Origin: CBFDBF01 sp050287965
GTDB lineage: Bacteria > Pseudomonadota > Gammaproteobacteria > Chromatiales > Chromatiaceae
Assembly (NCBI GenBank): GCA_050287965.1
Contig: JBNKCX010000018.1
Coordinates: forward strand, 47,485-111,484
DNA length: 64,000 nucleotides
Reading direction: 5' to 3'
Made by a program: the position numbers and the translations under genes. Below are positions 25,825 through 34,929 of this stretch, in pieces. The notes below the pieces were generated by a model. That model saw nothing but the letters and a program-made list of their open reading frames with translations, made no database searches and was not told the origin of the DNA. Numbering within the stretch: position 1 is the first letter of the stretch; every line of letters starts with the position of its first letter.

Positions 25825-27164
25825 ACGAATCGCAAACACTCGTCTATCGGCGCAGCCAGGAACAGGCCTTCCTCCCCGCCGCCCTGGAGGTACGCGACAC
25901 CCCGCCTTCCCCCATCGGAAGAGTCATTCTTTGGACCATCCTGCTGTTCTTCCTGTTGGCAGTGGTCTGGGCCTTTTTCGGCAAGGTGGACATCGTGGCG
26001 GTGGCCCAGGGCAAGATCATCCCCAGCGGCCACAGCAAACTGATTCAACCGCTGGAGACCGGCGTTATCCGCAGCCTGCATGTCCAAGAGGGTCAACACG
26101 TCTCCCGGGGCGAGATCCTGGTGGAGCTGGATCCCACCATCAGCGTTGCCGATCTGCAGCGACTCCAGAGGGAAGCCGACGAACTACATCAGCAGATGAC
26201 GCGTCTTCAGGCGCTCAACGAACGCCAGCAGACGCAGAATTATCCAAGCCGCATGCCCGGAATCATCAGGGAATTGAGCCCGCTGCAGGGTCAACTTCTG
26301 CAGGCTCAGTGGCGGGAATATGAAGAGGGGCTCAATACTCTGGTAAGCGAACGGGAGAAACTCCAGGCCCAGGGCGCCACACTGGAACGCCAAATCGACA
26401 AACTGGAGGCGACCTTACCGCTGATTTCGGGGCGCGCCGACGATATGCAAACCCTGCTCAAGACCCACGCCGTTGCAAGACATAAAGCGCTGGAGGTGGA
26501 ACAGGAGCGGATCAGCGCCGAGCATGACCTCAAGACCGCCATCAGCCAGCGAAAAGAACTTGAGGAAGCTGAAGCGGAACTGACAGCCAAGATCGAGCAC
26601 TACAAAAGTCAGTTTCACAAACAGACTACCGAAAATCTGGCCGACGCAACACATAAGCTGGATGCCGTCCGACAGGAGATCATCAAGGCAGAGGTCAGAA
26701 CCCGGGCACAGATCCTGCGCGCACCGGTGGACGGCGTGGTGCAGCAACTGCAGATATATACCATCGGCGGCGTAGTGACCCCCGCCCAGGAACTGATGCT
26801 TATTGTCCCGGATGAAGAGAAGCTGGAGGTGGAAGCGCTGCTCGAAAACAAGGACATCGGCTTTGTAGAAGAGGGGCAAGAGGCTGAAGTCAAAATAGAC
26901 GCCTTTCCCTTCACCAAGTACGGCACTATCGATGGGAGGCTGACCAACATCTCCAACGACGCAATGATGGATGAGGCCAAGGGCCTGGTATTCAAGACCC
27001 AGGTCAGCCTCGCCAAATCCATAATGCAGATCGACAAGCGACAGGTTCATCTGACACCGGGCATGAGCGTGACGGTGGAAGTCAAAACCGGCAAGCGAAG
27101 GGTTATCGAGTTTTTTCTTTCGCCCTTGTTACGTTACAAGCAGGAGAGTATTCGCGAACGATAA
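25821..27164 (+). CDS. Type I secretion membrane-fusion protein (HlyD family)
   Basis: A 447-residue adaptor linking the ABC exporter to a TolC-type outer-membrane channel. One membrane segment at 34-53 (VILWTILLFFLLAVVWAFFG) is followed by a split lipoyl domain (GKIIPSGHSKLIQPLETGVI ... ILRAPVDGVVQQLQIYTIGG), a long coiled-coil hairpin (~115-290) and the C-terminal beta-barrel (GQEAEVKIDAFPFTKYGTI), the last a HlyD signature. The start is TTG, overlapping the hlyB stop (TTGA) with GGAGGG upstream, so translation is coupled. No TolC gene is in the window, so the channel must be encoded elsewhere. Confidence 0.94.
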   Translation: MNESQTLVYRRSQEQAFLPAALEVRDTPPSPIGRVILWTILLFFLLAVVWAFFGKVDIVAVAQGKIIPSGHSKLIQPLETGVIRSLHVQEGQHVSRGEILVELDPTISVADLQRLQREADELHQQMTRLQALNERQQTQNYPSRMPGIIRELSPLQGQLLQAQWREYEEGLNTLVSEREKLQAQGATLERQIDKLEATLPLISGRADDMQTLLKTHAVARHKALEVEQERISAEHDLKTAISQRKELEEAEAELTAKIEHYKSQFHKQTTENLADATHKLDAVRQEIIKAEVRTRAQILRAPVDGVVQQLQIYTIGGVVTPAQELMLIVPDEEKLEVEALLENKDIGFVEEGQEAEVKIDAFPFTKYGTIDGRLTNISNDAMMDEAKGLVFKTQVSLAKSIMQIDKRQVHLTPGMSVTVEVKTGKRRVIEFFLSPLLRYKQESIRER

Positions 27165-27218
27165 AATAGCAAATAAATAGTTGGACTAACCGACGCAGCG
27201 CGCACTCTCCCCCTTGTC

Positions 27219-29189
27219 TCACGGTTGTTCACGCTGACGGGACAGCAGCAGATTGCCGACCCTGTCCACCCGCCAACACCAGCCGGGGGCGATCCAGGTG
27301 GTGGCCACGGTTTCGGTGATCAGCGCCGGCCCCTCGGCGGACGCACCGCCGGTGAGCAGATCCCGATGGTACACCGGCACCATCTCCGATATGCCGTAGG
27401 CCCGCACCCGGTCTGACAGGACCGGGGGCTTCGAACCGCTCACCGGGACCAGATCAAAGTCCGCCGCCCTCCCGCTCAGGGCGGCACGCAGATTCACCAG
27501 TTCCACCGCAACCCCCATCCGGTGCCCGTAGCGTGTTTCATGGGCCTGTTCAAAAGCGGTTATGGATCCCGTCACACCCCGCCAGGGAATATTGAGGGTA
27601 TAGGATTGCCCCTGATAACGAAGATCCAGGGAGTACCCCACTTCGATTTCCTTGTCCGGCACCCCTTCCGCCATCAGGGCCGCCCGTCCCTCAGCGGCCA
27701 GGGAGGCCAGATCATCCTCCAGCTCCCGATCTCCCAGCTTCCGTAACAGACCCAGGCGGGTGCGCGAGAGCCGCCGCCCCGGCCGTGTCGCGAGCATTCC
27801 CAGCGCCGACAGCACCCCCGCATGCACCGGAACCAGGGCCTGTTGCAACCCCAGCGCCTGAGCCAGGGCGCAGACGTGGAGCCCCCCTGCACCGCCGAAG
27901 GAGACCAGGGTAAAGTCCCGGGGATCTATACCACGCTGCAGGGAGATAACCCGCAGGGCACGGGCCATATGCTCGTTGGCGACCTGCACTACACCATGGG
28001 CCGCCTCCTCGGGGGAACATTCCATGGTATCCGCCAACGGCTTCATGGCGTTCCGCGCGGCATTCGGGTCGAGTCGCATGCGCCCGCCGAGAAAGGCCTC
28101 CGGTAGCAGTCTGCCCAGCAGCAGGTTGGCGTCGGTGACCGTCGGCTCCCGGCCACCTGCTCCGTAGCAGGCCGGCCCCGGCGCCGCACCCGCGGATTCC
28201 GGCCCGACCTGGAGCATGCCGCCGGCATCTATCCGCGCAATGGAGCCGCCGCCGGCACCGATGGTGTGCATATCCACCATGGGCACGGCCACGGGCCAGG
28301 GCCCGATCCGTCCCTCACTGGTCAGCCCCGGCTCCCCATCTAAAAGGGCCACGTCGGTGGAGGTGCCCCCCATATCGAATGTGAGCAACCGCTCCCGCCC
28401 CGCCACACCGGCGATGAAACGGGCCCCCACCAGGCCGCCCGCAGGCCCCGACAGCAGCATGCGTACCGCCTGGTCCGCGGCCTGATCCGCGGCAACGGTA
28501 TCTCCCGAACTCAGCAGAACCGCCACCCTCGCTCCCGGGAGCCCTTTCACCAGACGTCGCAGATAACCGGCCACCTTCGGCCCGATCCAGGCGTTGAGCC
28601 AGGCGGCCATTCCCCGCTCGTATTCCCGGATCTCGGGCAGCACCCGGGAGGAGAGAGAGACGAAAACACCCTCGGGAACCACCCGGGCGACGGCCTGCTC
28701 CATGGCGCCGTCCAGGTAGGAGAAGAGCAGATTGATCGCCACCGCCTCCGGCTGCAGCCGCTCCAGCTCGGCGCGAAGCCGTTCCAGTTCTTCCGAGGTT
28801 AAGGGCTCCAGTTGCCCGCCCCGGGCATCCGTCCGGCAGGCCGCTTCCAGGCGGAGTTCTTCGGGCACCGGCGGAACAATCGGCTCCGGCTGCAGATTGT
28901 AGAGCTCCCGCCGTGCCTGTCGGCCGATAGCCAGCAGATCCCCAATGCCCTTGTTGCCGATATATACGGTACGCACGCCTTTGCCTTCCAGCACGGCGTT
29001 GGTGGCCACGGTGGAACCATGTACGACGCCCAACCCCTGCGGGTCGAGTCCCAGATCGGCGATCCCCTGCAGAATCGCCTCCTCGGGCGCGTGGGGCGTG
29101 GAGAGCACCTTGTGGATTTGCAGGCGTTCTCCGTCGAACAGCACGAAATCGGTGAAGGTGCCGCCTGTATCGATACCGATGAGTTTCAA
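27219..29189 (-). CDS. Hydantoinase/oxoprolinase family protein, HyuA type
   Basis: A ~656-residue ATP-dependent amidohydrolase subunit of the N-methylhydantoinase A / 5-oxoprolinase alpha type. Motifs: IGIDTGGTFTDFVLFDG at the N-terminus, VHGSTVATNAVLEGKG, the catalytic-domain signature LTFDMGGTSTDVALLDGEP, and GAGGGSIARIDAGGML. These enzymes normally need a HyuB partner, adjacent or fused; none is next to it, so substrate and activity are open. Start: an ATG at 29297 is in frame but adds 36 residues encoded inside repeat element B. The TTG at 29189, giving MKLIGIDTGGTF, fits the family and is preferred, though its ribosome-binding site is weak. Confidence 0.85.
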   Translation of the reverse strand: MKLIGIDTGGTFTDFVLFDGERLQIHKVLSTPHAPEEAILQGIADLGLDPQGLGVVHGSTVATNAVLEGKGVRTVYIGNKGIGDLLAIGRQARRELYNLQPEPIVPPVPEELRLEAACRTDARGGQLEPLTSEELERLRAELERLQPEAVAINLLFSYLDGAMEQAVARVVPEGVFVSLSSRVLPEIREYERGMAAWLNAWIGPKVAGYLRRLVKGLPGARVAVLLSSGDTVAADQAADQAVRMLLSGPAGGLVGARFIAGVAGRERLLTFDMGGTSTDVALLDGEPGLTSEGRIGPWPVAVPMVDMHTIGAGGGSIARIDAGGMLQVGPESAGAAPGPACYGAGGREPTVTDANLLLGRLLPEAFLGGRMRLDPNAARNAMKPLADTMECSPEEAAHGVVQVANEHMARALRVISLQRGIDPRDFTLVSFGGAGGLHVCALAQALGLQQALVPVHAGVLSALGMLATRPGRRLSRTRLGLLRKLGDRELEDDLASLAAEGRAALMAEGVPDKEIEVGYSLDLRYQGQSYTLNIPWRGVTGSITAFEQAHETRYGHRMGVAVELVNLRAALSGRAADFDLVPVSGSKPPVLSDRVRAYGISEMVPVYHRDLLTGGASAEGPALITETVATTWIAPGWCWRVDRVGNLLLSRQREQP

Positions 29190-29210
29190 GGTGTTATTTT
29201 GGTTTGCTGT

Positions 29211-29402
29211 CCGCAGATGAACACGAATGAAGGCAAATATTACTATGGCCGCTATGAGAGAACCGCTATTCCCAAAAGTCTTCCGGCACGGTCTCATTAA
29301 GGCAGAGGGTATGCGAAATTATCCTATAGATTTCCGCCTGATCCGCTCCCCCTTTGGTATTTCAGGAAATAAATATCGGCGATCGTTCGCGTTCATCTGC
29401 GG
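29211..29402. repeat. Intergenic element B, copy 1, with inverted-repeat ends
   Basis: A 192-bp unit between hyuA and the zinc-ribbon gene. The left end begins CCGCAGATGAACACGAATGA. The right end on the other strand begins CCGCAGATGAACGCGAACGA, so 25 of the first 31 positions agree. A second copy with the same ends lies at 59968-60215. The interior has no convincing gene. Confidence 0.65.
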
Positions 29403-29410
29403 ATAATCGG

Positions 29411-29932
29411 TCACTCCCAATGCCGCTTGTACGTTGTCCCATGGCATTTGGGACAGGGCGGGATATGCCCCGCCTTGTGGAAATGCAGCGCCTTGCCGCA
29501 CTCGGTACAGACCAGGGTGCCCGGACCGGTAATCTCACCGGTCTTGTAGTGCGAGGCCTGCCAGGCGCTCTCCGCCAGACGCGCCAGTTCCACCCGCGTT
29601 TTGTCAGCCACGCCGGCAAACATCTCCAGCAACCGTTTTTCAATCAACTGGATATCGAAACGCAACCACTCCTTGAAGCCGTCCGCGTTCTCCGCCAGGA
29701 AGTCGGCGGCATCCTTCATGTCGCGTTCCACATAGAAAGCGATCTTCTCCGCCTCTTCGCGGGTCAACTCTTCCAGTTCGACCGCTTTCTCCCGCGCCTG
29801 ATCCAGCGCCTTCCTCAAGGTGGGCAGAGCGCTCTCTTCGGCCTTTTCCAGCACCTCATCCACCCGCTCGAGCATGCGTTCATAGGCAGCCGCCATACGG
29901 TCCAGTGGGTCTTGTTTATTTTCCGGGGCCAT
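29411..29932 (-). CDS. Zinc-ribbon protein of the DUF1451/YbeL family
   Basis: A 173-residue protein of unknown function. Residues ~1-125 are highly charged and helical (DEVLEKAEESALPTLRKALD), likely coiled coil. The end carries a zinc ribbon with two Cys pairs, CTECGKALHFH and CPKCHGTTYKRHW. The family is known from E. coli YbeL, also encoded near leuS, which supports the match. It is divergent from leuS with a 231-bp gap in which no gene is seen. Confidence 0.82.
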   Translation of the reverse strand: MAPENKQDPLDRMAAAYERMLERVDEVLEKAEESALPTLRKALDQAREKAVELEELTREEAEKIAFYVERDMKDAADFLAENADGFKEWLRFDIQLIEKRLLEMFAGVADKTRVELARLAESAWQASHYKTGEITGPGTLVCTECGKALHFHKAGHIPPCPKCHGTTYKRHWE

Positions 29933-30163
29933 ACTTCCGTTCCTCGTCAGTTATTGCGACTACTTATATAGTTTGCACCATGCCGACAGGATGGCAATCG
30001 AAAATCATCCTATTTAGGGATTATTTTCTATTGGATGCCGGTCCGCCGCGAACAGGCGAAGATATGCAGGTAAAAGGCGTCGATCGGCTGGTGCAATATC
30101 CGGGCTAGCTACGGTATCCTTAGCGGGTTTTATTATTCACGCGCTGAGATACACATCCATACC

Positions 30164-32758
30164 ATGCAAGAAAACTACAAACCGGCGGAAATCGAGGCCG
30201 ACGCCCAGCGGTTCTGGGAAGAGAACGGCAGCTTCCGGGTCAACGAGGACCCGAGCAAGGAGAAGTTCTACTGCCTCTCCATGTTCCCCTACCCCAGCGG
30301 CAAGCTGCACATGGGGCATGTGCGCAATTACACCATCGGCGACGTGATTGCCCGCTATCAGCGCATGCTGGGCAAAAATGTCCTGCAGCCCATGGGCTGG
30401 GACGCCTTCGGCCTGCCTGCCGAGGGGGCGGCCATCAAGAACAACATGCCCCCCGCCCGCTGGACCTACTCCAATATCGATTACATGAAGGGCCAGCTCA
30501 TGCAGCTCGGTTTCGGCTACGACTGGGACCGGGAACTGGCCACTTGCCGGCCCGATTACTACAAGTGGGAGCAGTGGCTGTTCACCGAGCTCTACCGCAA
30601 GGGACTGGTCTATAAAAAGAACGCCGTGGTCAACTGGGACCCGGTGGACCAGACGGTGCTGGCCAACGAGCAGGTGATCGACGGCCGCGGCTGGCGCTCC
30701 GGCGCCCTGGTGGAGCGACGCGAGATCCCCCAGTGGTTCATCAAGATCACCGACTACGCCGAAGAACTGCTGGACGAACTGGACAAGATGGAGGGCTGGC
30801 CGGAGAAGGTGCGCACCATGCAGCGCAACTGGATCGGCAAAAGCTACGGCGTGCGTTTTGCCTTCCCTTATGAACTGGACGGCAGACAGGAACAGCTCTG
30901 GGTCTACACCACTCGGGTGGATACCATCATGGGGGTCACCTTCTGCGCCGTAGCCGCGGATCATCCCCTGGCCCAGTATGCCGCCAAGGACGATCCGAAG
31001 CTTGCCGCGTTTATCGAGGAGTGCCAGCAGGGCAGCGTGGCGGAGGCGGACCTCGCCACCATGGAGAAGAAGGGGATCCCCACCGGCATCTCCGTCACCC
31101 ACCCCCTGACAAATAAACCGGTCCCGGTCTGGGTGGGCAATTACGTGCTCTCCGGCTACGGCGAGGGGGCGGTGATGGCGGTGCCGGCCCACGACGAACG
31201 GGACTTCCACTTCGCCAAGAGTTACGACCTGGCCATCGAGCAGGTGATCGGCGTGGAGGGCGAGACCTTCTCCACCGATGCCTGGCAGGAATGGTATGCG
31301 GATAAGGAGCGGGGGATCTGTGTCAACTCCGGCAAGTACGACGGCCTCGGTTATACGGAGGCGGTGGACGCCATCGCCGCCGACCTGAATGCCATGGGAC
31401 TGGGCGAGAAACAGGTACAGTACCGCCTGCGCGACTGGGGGGTCTCCCGCCAGCGCTACTGGGGCGCGCCCATCCCCATGGTCCACTGCCCGAGCTGCGG
31501 CACCGTGCCGGTCCCGAAGGAGGAACTGCCGGTGGTGCTGCCGGAAGATGTGGCCTTCGACGCCACCGGCGGCTCCCCCATCAAGAAGATGCCGGAGTGG
31601 TATAAGACCACCTGCCCCGAGTGCGGCGGCGAGGCGGAGCGGGAAACCGACACCTTCGACACCTTCATGGAATCCTCCTGGTACTACGCCCGTTACGCCT
31701 GCCCCGACAACAAAGAAGCCATGCTGGATGAGCGGGCGAACTACTGGCTGCCGGTGGATCACTACATCGGCGGTATCGAACACGCCATCCTGCACCTGCT
31801 CTATGCGCGCTTCTATCACAAGCTGATGCGTGACGCCGGCCTGATAAGTTCCGACGAACCTTTTACCCGGCTGCTGACCCAGGGCATGGTGGTGGCCGAC
31901 ACCTATTTCCGTGAGGAGACCGGTGGCAAACGGCACTGGTTCAACCCCGCCGAGGTGGAGGTGGTGCGGGACGAGAAGGGCCGCGTAGTCAACGCCAAAC
32001 TGGCCGCAGACGGACAACCCGTGGAGGTGGGCGGCATCGAAAAGATGTCCAAATCCAAGAACAACGGTGTCGACCCCCAGGCCATGGTGGACCGCTTCGG
32101 CGCCGACACCGTACGTCTCTACACCATGTTCACCGCCCCCCCTGACCAGTCCCTGGAGTGGTCGGACGAAGGGGTGGAAGGGGCCCATCGTTTCCTCAAA
32201 CGCCTCTGGGTGCTGGCGGCTGAAAAAGGACAGGACAGGGTCGAGGGAGATCTCTCCGGCCTGAACGACAAACAGAAAGAGGCGCGGCGCGAGATCCACG
32301 ACGCCCTGAAACAGGCGGCCTTCGATTATGAGCGCCAGCAGTTCAACACCGTGGTCTCCGCCTGCATGAAGATCGTGAACACCCTCTACAAACTGGGCGA
32401 TAGCGCAGAAGACCGGGCGTTGCTGCATGAGGGTCTGGGCATCACCCTGCGTCTGCTCGCCCCCATCGCCCCCCATGTCAGCCACCACCTGTGGCGGGAA
32501 CTGGGCTACGGCGACGATATCCTCGACAGCGACTGGCCCCGACCGGACGAGTCCGCGTTAGCGCAGGACACCATCCAGTATGTGGCCCAGGTAAACGGCA
32601 AGGTGCGTGCCCAGCTGCAGGTGCCGGCCGACGCGGATAAGGAAGCTATCGAAAAGATGGCCCTGGAAGACCATAATGTGCGGAAGTTTACCGACGGCAA
32701 AACTATCCGTAAGATCATCGTCGTGCCCAACAAACTGGTCAATATCGTCGCGAATTAA
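30164..32758 (+). CDS. leuS: Leucyl-tRNA synthetase
   Basis: An 864-residue class I aminoacyl-tRNA synthetase. The HMGH motif lies in PYPSGKLHMGHVRNY at 49-52, the CP1 editing domain at ~225-420 includes TTRVDTIMGVTF and GYGEGAVMAVPAHDERDF, and KMSKS is at 627-631 (EKMSKSKNNGVDP). A zinc-type insertion with CPSCGTVPVP and CPECGGEAE is present near 445-490. Length matches E. coli LeuS. It starts the leuS-lptE-holA cluster. The ribosome-binding site is weak. Confidence 0.98.
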   Translation: MQENYKPAEIEADAQRFWEENGSFRVNEDPSKEKFYCLSMFPYPSGKLHMGHVRNYTIGDVIARYQRMLGKNVLQPMGWDAFGLPAEGAAIKNNMPPARWTYSNIDYMKGQLMQLGFGYDWDRELATCRPDYYKWEQWLFTELYRKGLVYKKNAVVNWDPVDQTVLANEQVIDGRGWRSGALVERREIPQWFIKITDYAEELLDELDKMEGWPEKVRTMQRNWIGKSYGVRFAFPYELDGRQEQLWVYTTRVDTIMGVTFCAVAADHPLAQYAAKDDPKLAAFIEECQQGSVAEADLATMEKKGIPTGISVTHPLTNKPVPVWVGNYVLSGYGEGAVMAVPAHDERDFHFAKSYDLAIEQVIGVEGETFSTDAWQEWYADKERGICVNSGKYDGLGYTEAVDAIAADLNAMGLGEKQVQYRLRDWGVSRQRYWGAPIPMVHCPSCGTVPVPKEELPVVLPEDVAFDATGGSPIKKMPEWYKTTCPECGGEAERETDTFDTFMESSWYYARYACPDNKEAMLDERANYWLPVDHYIGGIEHAILHLLYARFYHKLMRDAGLISSDEPFTRLLTQGMVVADTYFREETGGKRHWFNPAEVEVVRDEKGRVVNAKLAADGQPVEVGGIEKMSKSKNNGVDPQAMVDRFGADTVRLYTMFTAPPDQSLEWSDEGVEGAHRFLKRLWVLAAEKGQDRVEGDLSGLNDKQKEARREIHDALKQAAFDYERQQFNTVVSACMKIVNTLYKLGDSAEDRALLHEGLGITLRLLAPIAPHVSHHLWRELGYGDDILDSDWPRPDESALAQDTIQYVAQVNGKVRAQLQVPADADKEAIEKMALEDHNVRKFTDGKTIRKIIVVPNKLVNIVAN

Positions 32759-32770
32759 CCGGAGAACACC

Positions 32771-33280
32771 ATGCCACAATCCTTTCGCCGAATCCGTCTG
32801 CTTCCGGTACTGCTTGTCCTGACCCTGATCCAGGGATGCGGCTGGCATCTGCGCGGCGACAGCGAACTGCCGGCCTCCATCAGCCCGGTATATATCCAGG
32901 GTGTTGCGGAATACGACCGGTTTCGCATGGACCTGGTCAAGATCCTGCGGAGCAATAACATAGAGATCTCCACGGATCGGAAACAGGCCGCCACGCTGCT
33001 GCGTATCAGGGACCGTGACTTCAACAAGCGCGTCCTCTCCGTATTCGGCGAAACCGGCAAAGTGGCCGAATATGAACTCCATGACGAAGTGGTGTTCGAT
33101 ATGATGGATGCCTCCGGTAATGTATTGGTACCGGAACAACGCATCGGCGTAACACGCAGTTACCTCAACCAGGAAGACGAAGTCCTGGGTAAGCGACGGG
33201 AGGAAGAGATCTCGATACAGGAGATGCGCCAGGATCTGGCCTCCCGCCTGGTACGCCGTCTGCAGGCACACCTGAAGTAA
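32771..33280 (+). CDS. lptE: LPS-assembly lipoprotein LptE
   Basis: A 169-residue outer-membrane lipoprotein that plugs the LptD barrel and helps insert LPS at the cell surface. The lipobox is LTLIQGC with lipidated Cys 23, followed by GWHLRGDSELPASISPVYI, the typical LptE start. It lies 12 bp after leuS with GGAGA as ribosome-binding site, in the conserved leuS-lptE-holA order. Confidence 0.93.
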   Translation: MPQSFRRIRLLPVLLVLTLIQGCGWHLRGDSELPASISPVYIQGVAEYDRFRMDLVKILRSNNIEISTDRKQAATLLRIRDRDFNKRVLSVFGETGKVAEYELHDEVVFDMMDASGNVLVPEQRIGVTRSYLNQEDEVLGKRREEEISIQEMRQDLASRLVRRLQAHLK

Positions 33281-33298
33281 TTTATTGCTACACAAGCT

Positions 33299-34339
33299 GT
33301 GCGGATTCGTCTCCCTGACCTGAAGCAACACCTGAGCAGGGGTCTCGCTCCGATCTATCTGGTATCCGGGGACGAACCCCTGCAGACCGGGGAAGCAGCC
33401 GATACCATCCGGGAAGCGGCCCGGACGCAGGGGTACGGCAGCCGTGACATCATCGATGCGGACCGCAATTTCAACTGGGACGAACTGGCGGCGGAGGCGA
33501 GCAGTCTTTCCCTGTTCGCCGAACGACGCATTCTCGACCTGCGGATCCCCTCCGGGAAACCGGGAACCGCCGGCGGCAAGGCGCTGGTGGAATATGTGGA
33601 ACGCCCGGCCGACGACACCCTGCTCCTGATCACCATGCCCAAGCTGGAACAGAGCCAGACCTCCAGCAAATGGCTCAAGGCAATCGACAAAGCGGGGGCG
33701 ATCATACAGATCTGGCCGTTGACCGGCACCCAGCTCGTATCCTGGATCGAACGACGCATGCGGGAGCGCGGGCTCAACCCCGGACCGGGTGTCACCGCCC
33801 TGCTGGCGGAACGGATTGAAGGCAACCTGCTGGCGGCGGCCCAGGAGATAGATAAACTGCTGCTATTGCAGGGCCCCGGCGAGGTGTCCACGGAACAGCT
33901 GCTGGAGGCGGTAGCCGACAGCGCCCGCTATGACGTCTTCGACCTGGTGGACAGCGCCCTGGCCGGTAATCGTGGCCGCTCCTTGCGTATCCTCGGCGGT
34001 CTGCGGGGTGAAGGCACCCCCGCTCCGGTGGTCCTCTGGGCGCTGGCGAGGGAAATCCGCACCCTGGCGGAACTCGCCTTTCAGGTGGAAAGCAAGAGAC
34101 AGAGTCCGCATCAGGTTGTGGGTGCGAGGCGTGAGATCTGGGACAAACGCAAGCCGCTCGTGACCAAGGCCTTACAGCGACTTTCCGCGGGAAGCTGGCG
34201 CCGTCTGTTACTGCTGTGCGGACGTGCCGACCGTGCCATCAAGGGACGGGAAAGAGGGGATCCCTGGCTGATGTTTCAGGATATCGCCACGGAAATGGCC
34301 GGGGCGCCCATACTTAAGGACCAGGGCCCTCGCGGTTAA
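33299..34339 (+). CDS. holA: DNA polymerase III delta subunit
   Basis: A 346-residue clamp-loader subunit that opens the beta clamp. The N-terminal AAA+-like domain contains GLAPIYLVSGDEPLQTGEAAD. LIEGNLL-type region AERIEGNLLAAAQEIDKLLLL and the C-terminal collar domain (SARYDVFDLVDSALAGNRGR) follow. The start is GTG, 18 bp after lptE, with a poor ribosome-binding site, so translation may depend on lptE. In E. coli nadD follows directly; here three genes (a copper-chaperone pair and proA) intervene. Confidence 0.94.
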   Translation: MRIRLPDLKQHLSRGLAPIYLVSGDEPLQTGEAADTIREAARTQGYGSRDIIDADRNFNWDELAAEASSLSLFAERRILDLRIPSGKPGTAGGKALVEYVERPADDTLLLITMPKLEQSQTSSKWLKAIDKAGAIIQIWPLTGTQLVSWIERRMRERGLNPGPGVTALLAERIEGNLLAAAQEIDKLLLLQGPGEVSTEQLLEAVADSARYDVFDLVDSALAGNRGRSLRILGGLRGEGTPAPVVLWALAREIRTLAELAFQVESKRQSPHQVVGARREIWDKRKPLVTKALQRLSAGSWRRLLLLCGRADRAIKGRERGDPWLMFQDIATEMAGAPILKDQGPRG

Positions 34340-34375
34340 ACGCCCCGCAAAGACCCCGTCCCCGCGGCCCTTCAA

Positions 34376-34849
34376 TCAGTGGCCCTGTCCCATTCCGCCG
34401 GATTTCATCTGCATCATGATTTCGCGAACCGGCGCCTCCAGCGCCTGGGTGCTGCCGTCGCTGAACTCCAGCGTCAGAGACACGTTGTCACCCGGCTTCA
34501 AATCCTGGGTCAGATCGATCAGCATCACATGCAGACCGCCCGGCTCAAGAGCCGTGCTGCCCTGGGCCGGCACATCGATCTTGTCGATGCGGCGCATCAT
34601 CATCATGCCGTCTTCCATAACGTGGGTGTGCAGCTCGGCCACTTTGGAGACACTGCTGGTGGCACCCACCACGGAAATCGGCGTATCGCTCTGATTGGTG
34701 ATGGTCATAAAGGCGGCGCTGTTCGGTTGCCCCGGAGGCACGGCCCGCACGTAAGGATCTTGTACCGTAATGCTGCCTTCGGCAAAGGCCGGAGAGCACA
34801 CAAAAGTTGCGATCAGGGTAAAGGCGACAAAACTCAGTATTTTTCTCAT
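34376..34849 (-). CDS. Periplasmic copper chaperone PCu(A)C
   Basis: A 157-residue secreted protein with a 23-residue signal peptide (MRKILSFVAFTLIATFVCSP, ending AFA). The PCu(A)C copper-binding pattern H-x10-M...H-x-M is present: AELHTHVMEDGMMMM, then GGLHVMLIDL. The C-terminus adds a Met/His-rich tail (MMQMKSGGMGQGH) that may bind further copper. The family hands Cu(I) to the CuA site of cytochrome c oxidase. The ATG at 34849 follows AAGGAGAATATCA; an in-frame upstream start is rejected. It is 80 bp downstream of the SCO gene on the same strand. Confidence 0.93.
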   Translation of the reverse strand: MRKILSFVAFTLIATFVCSPAFAEGSITVQDPYVRAVPPGQPNSAAFMTITNQSDTPISVVGATSSVSKVAELHTHVMEDGMMMMRRIDKIDVPAQGSTALEPGGLHVMLIDLTQDLKPGDNVSLTLEFSDGSTQALEAPVREIMMQMKSGGMGQGH

Positions 34850-34929
34850 TGATATTCTCCTTAGACTAAGAAAATTCATCGGGGTGTTTAATTACGCTGA
34901 ACTGAGGGAACGCTGAACCGCCTCGCAAT

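Noticed and set aside
29219..29297. N-terminal membrane segment of the HyuA-type protein
   Set aside because: The stretch is encoded within repeat element B and precedes the conserved family start.
30137..32488. A 783-codon open frame on the minus strand opposite leuS
   Set aside because: leuS shows every synthetase motif in the forward frame. The reverse frame is His/Gly/Val-rich with no domain, which is what GC-rich codon bias produces.
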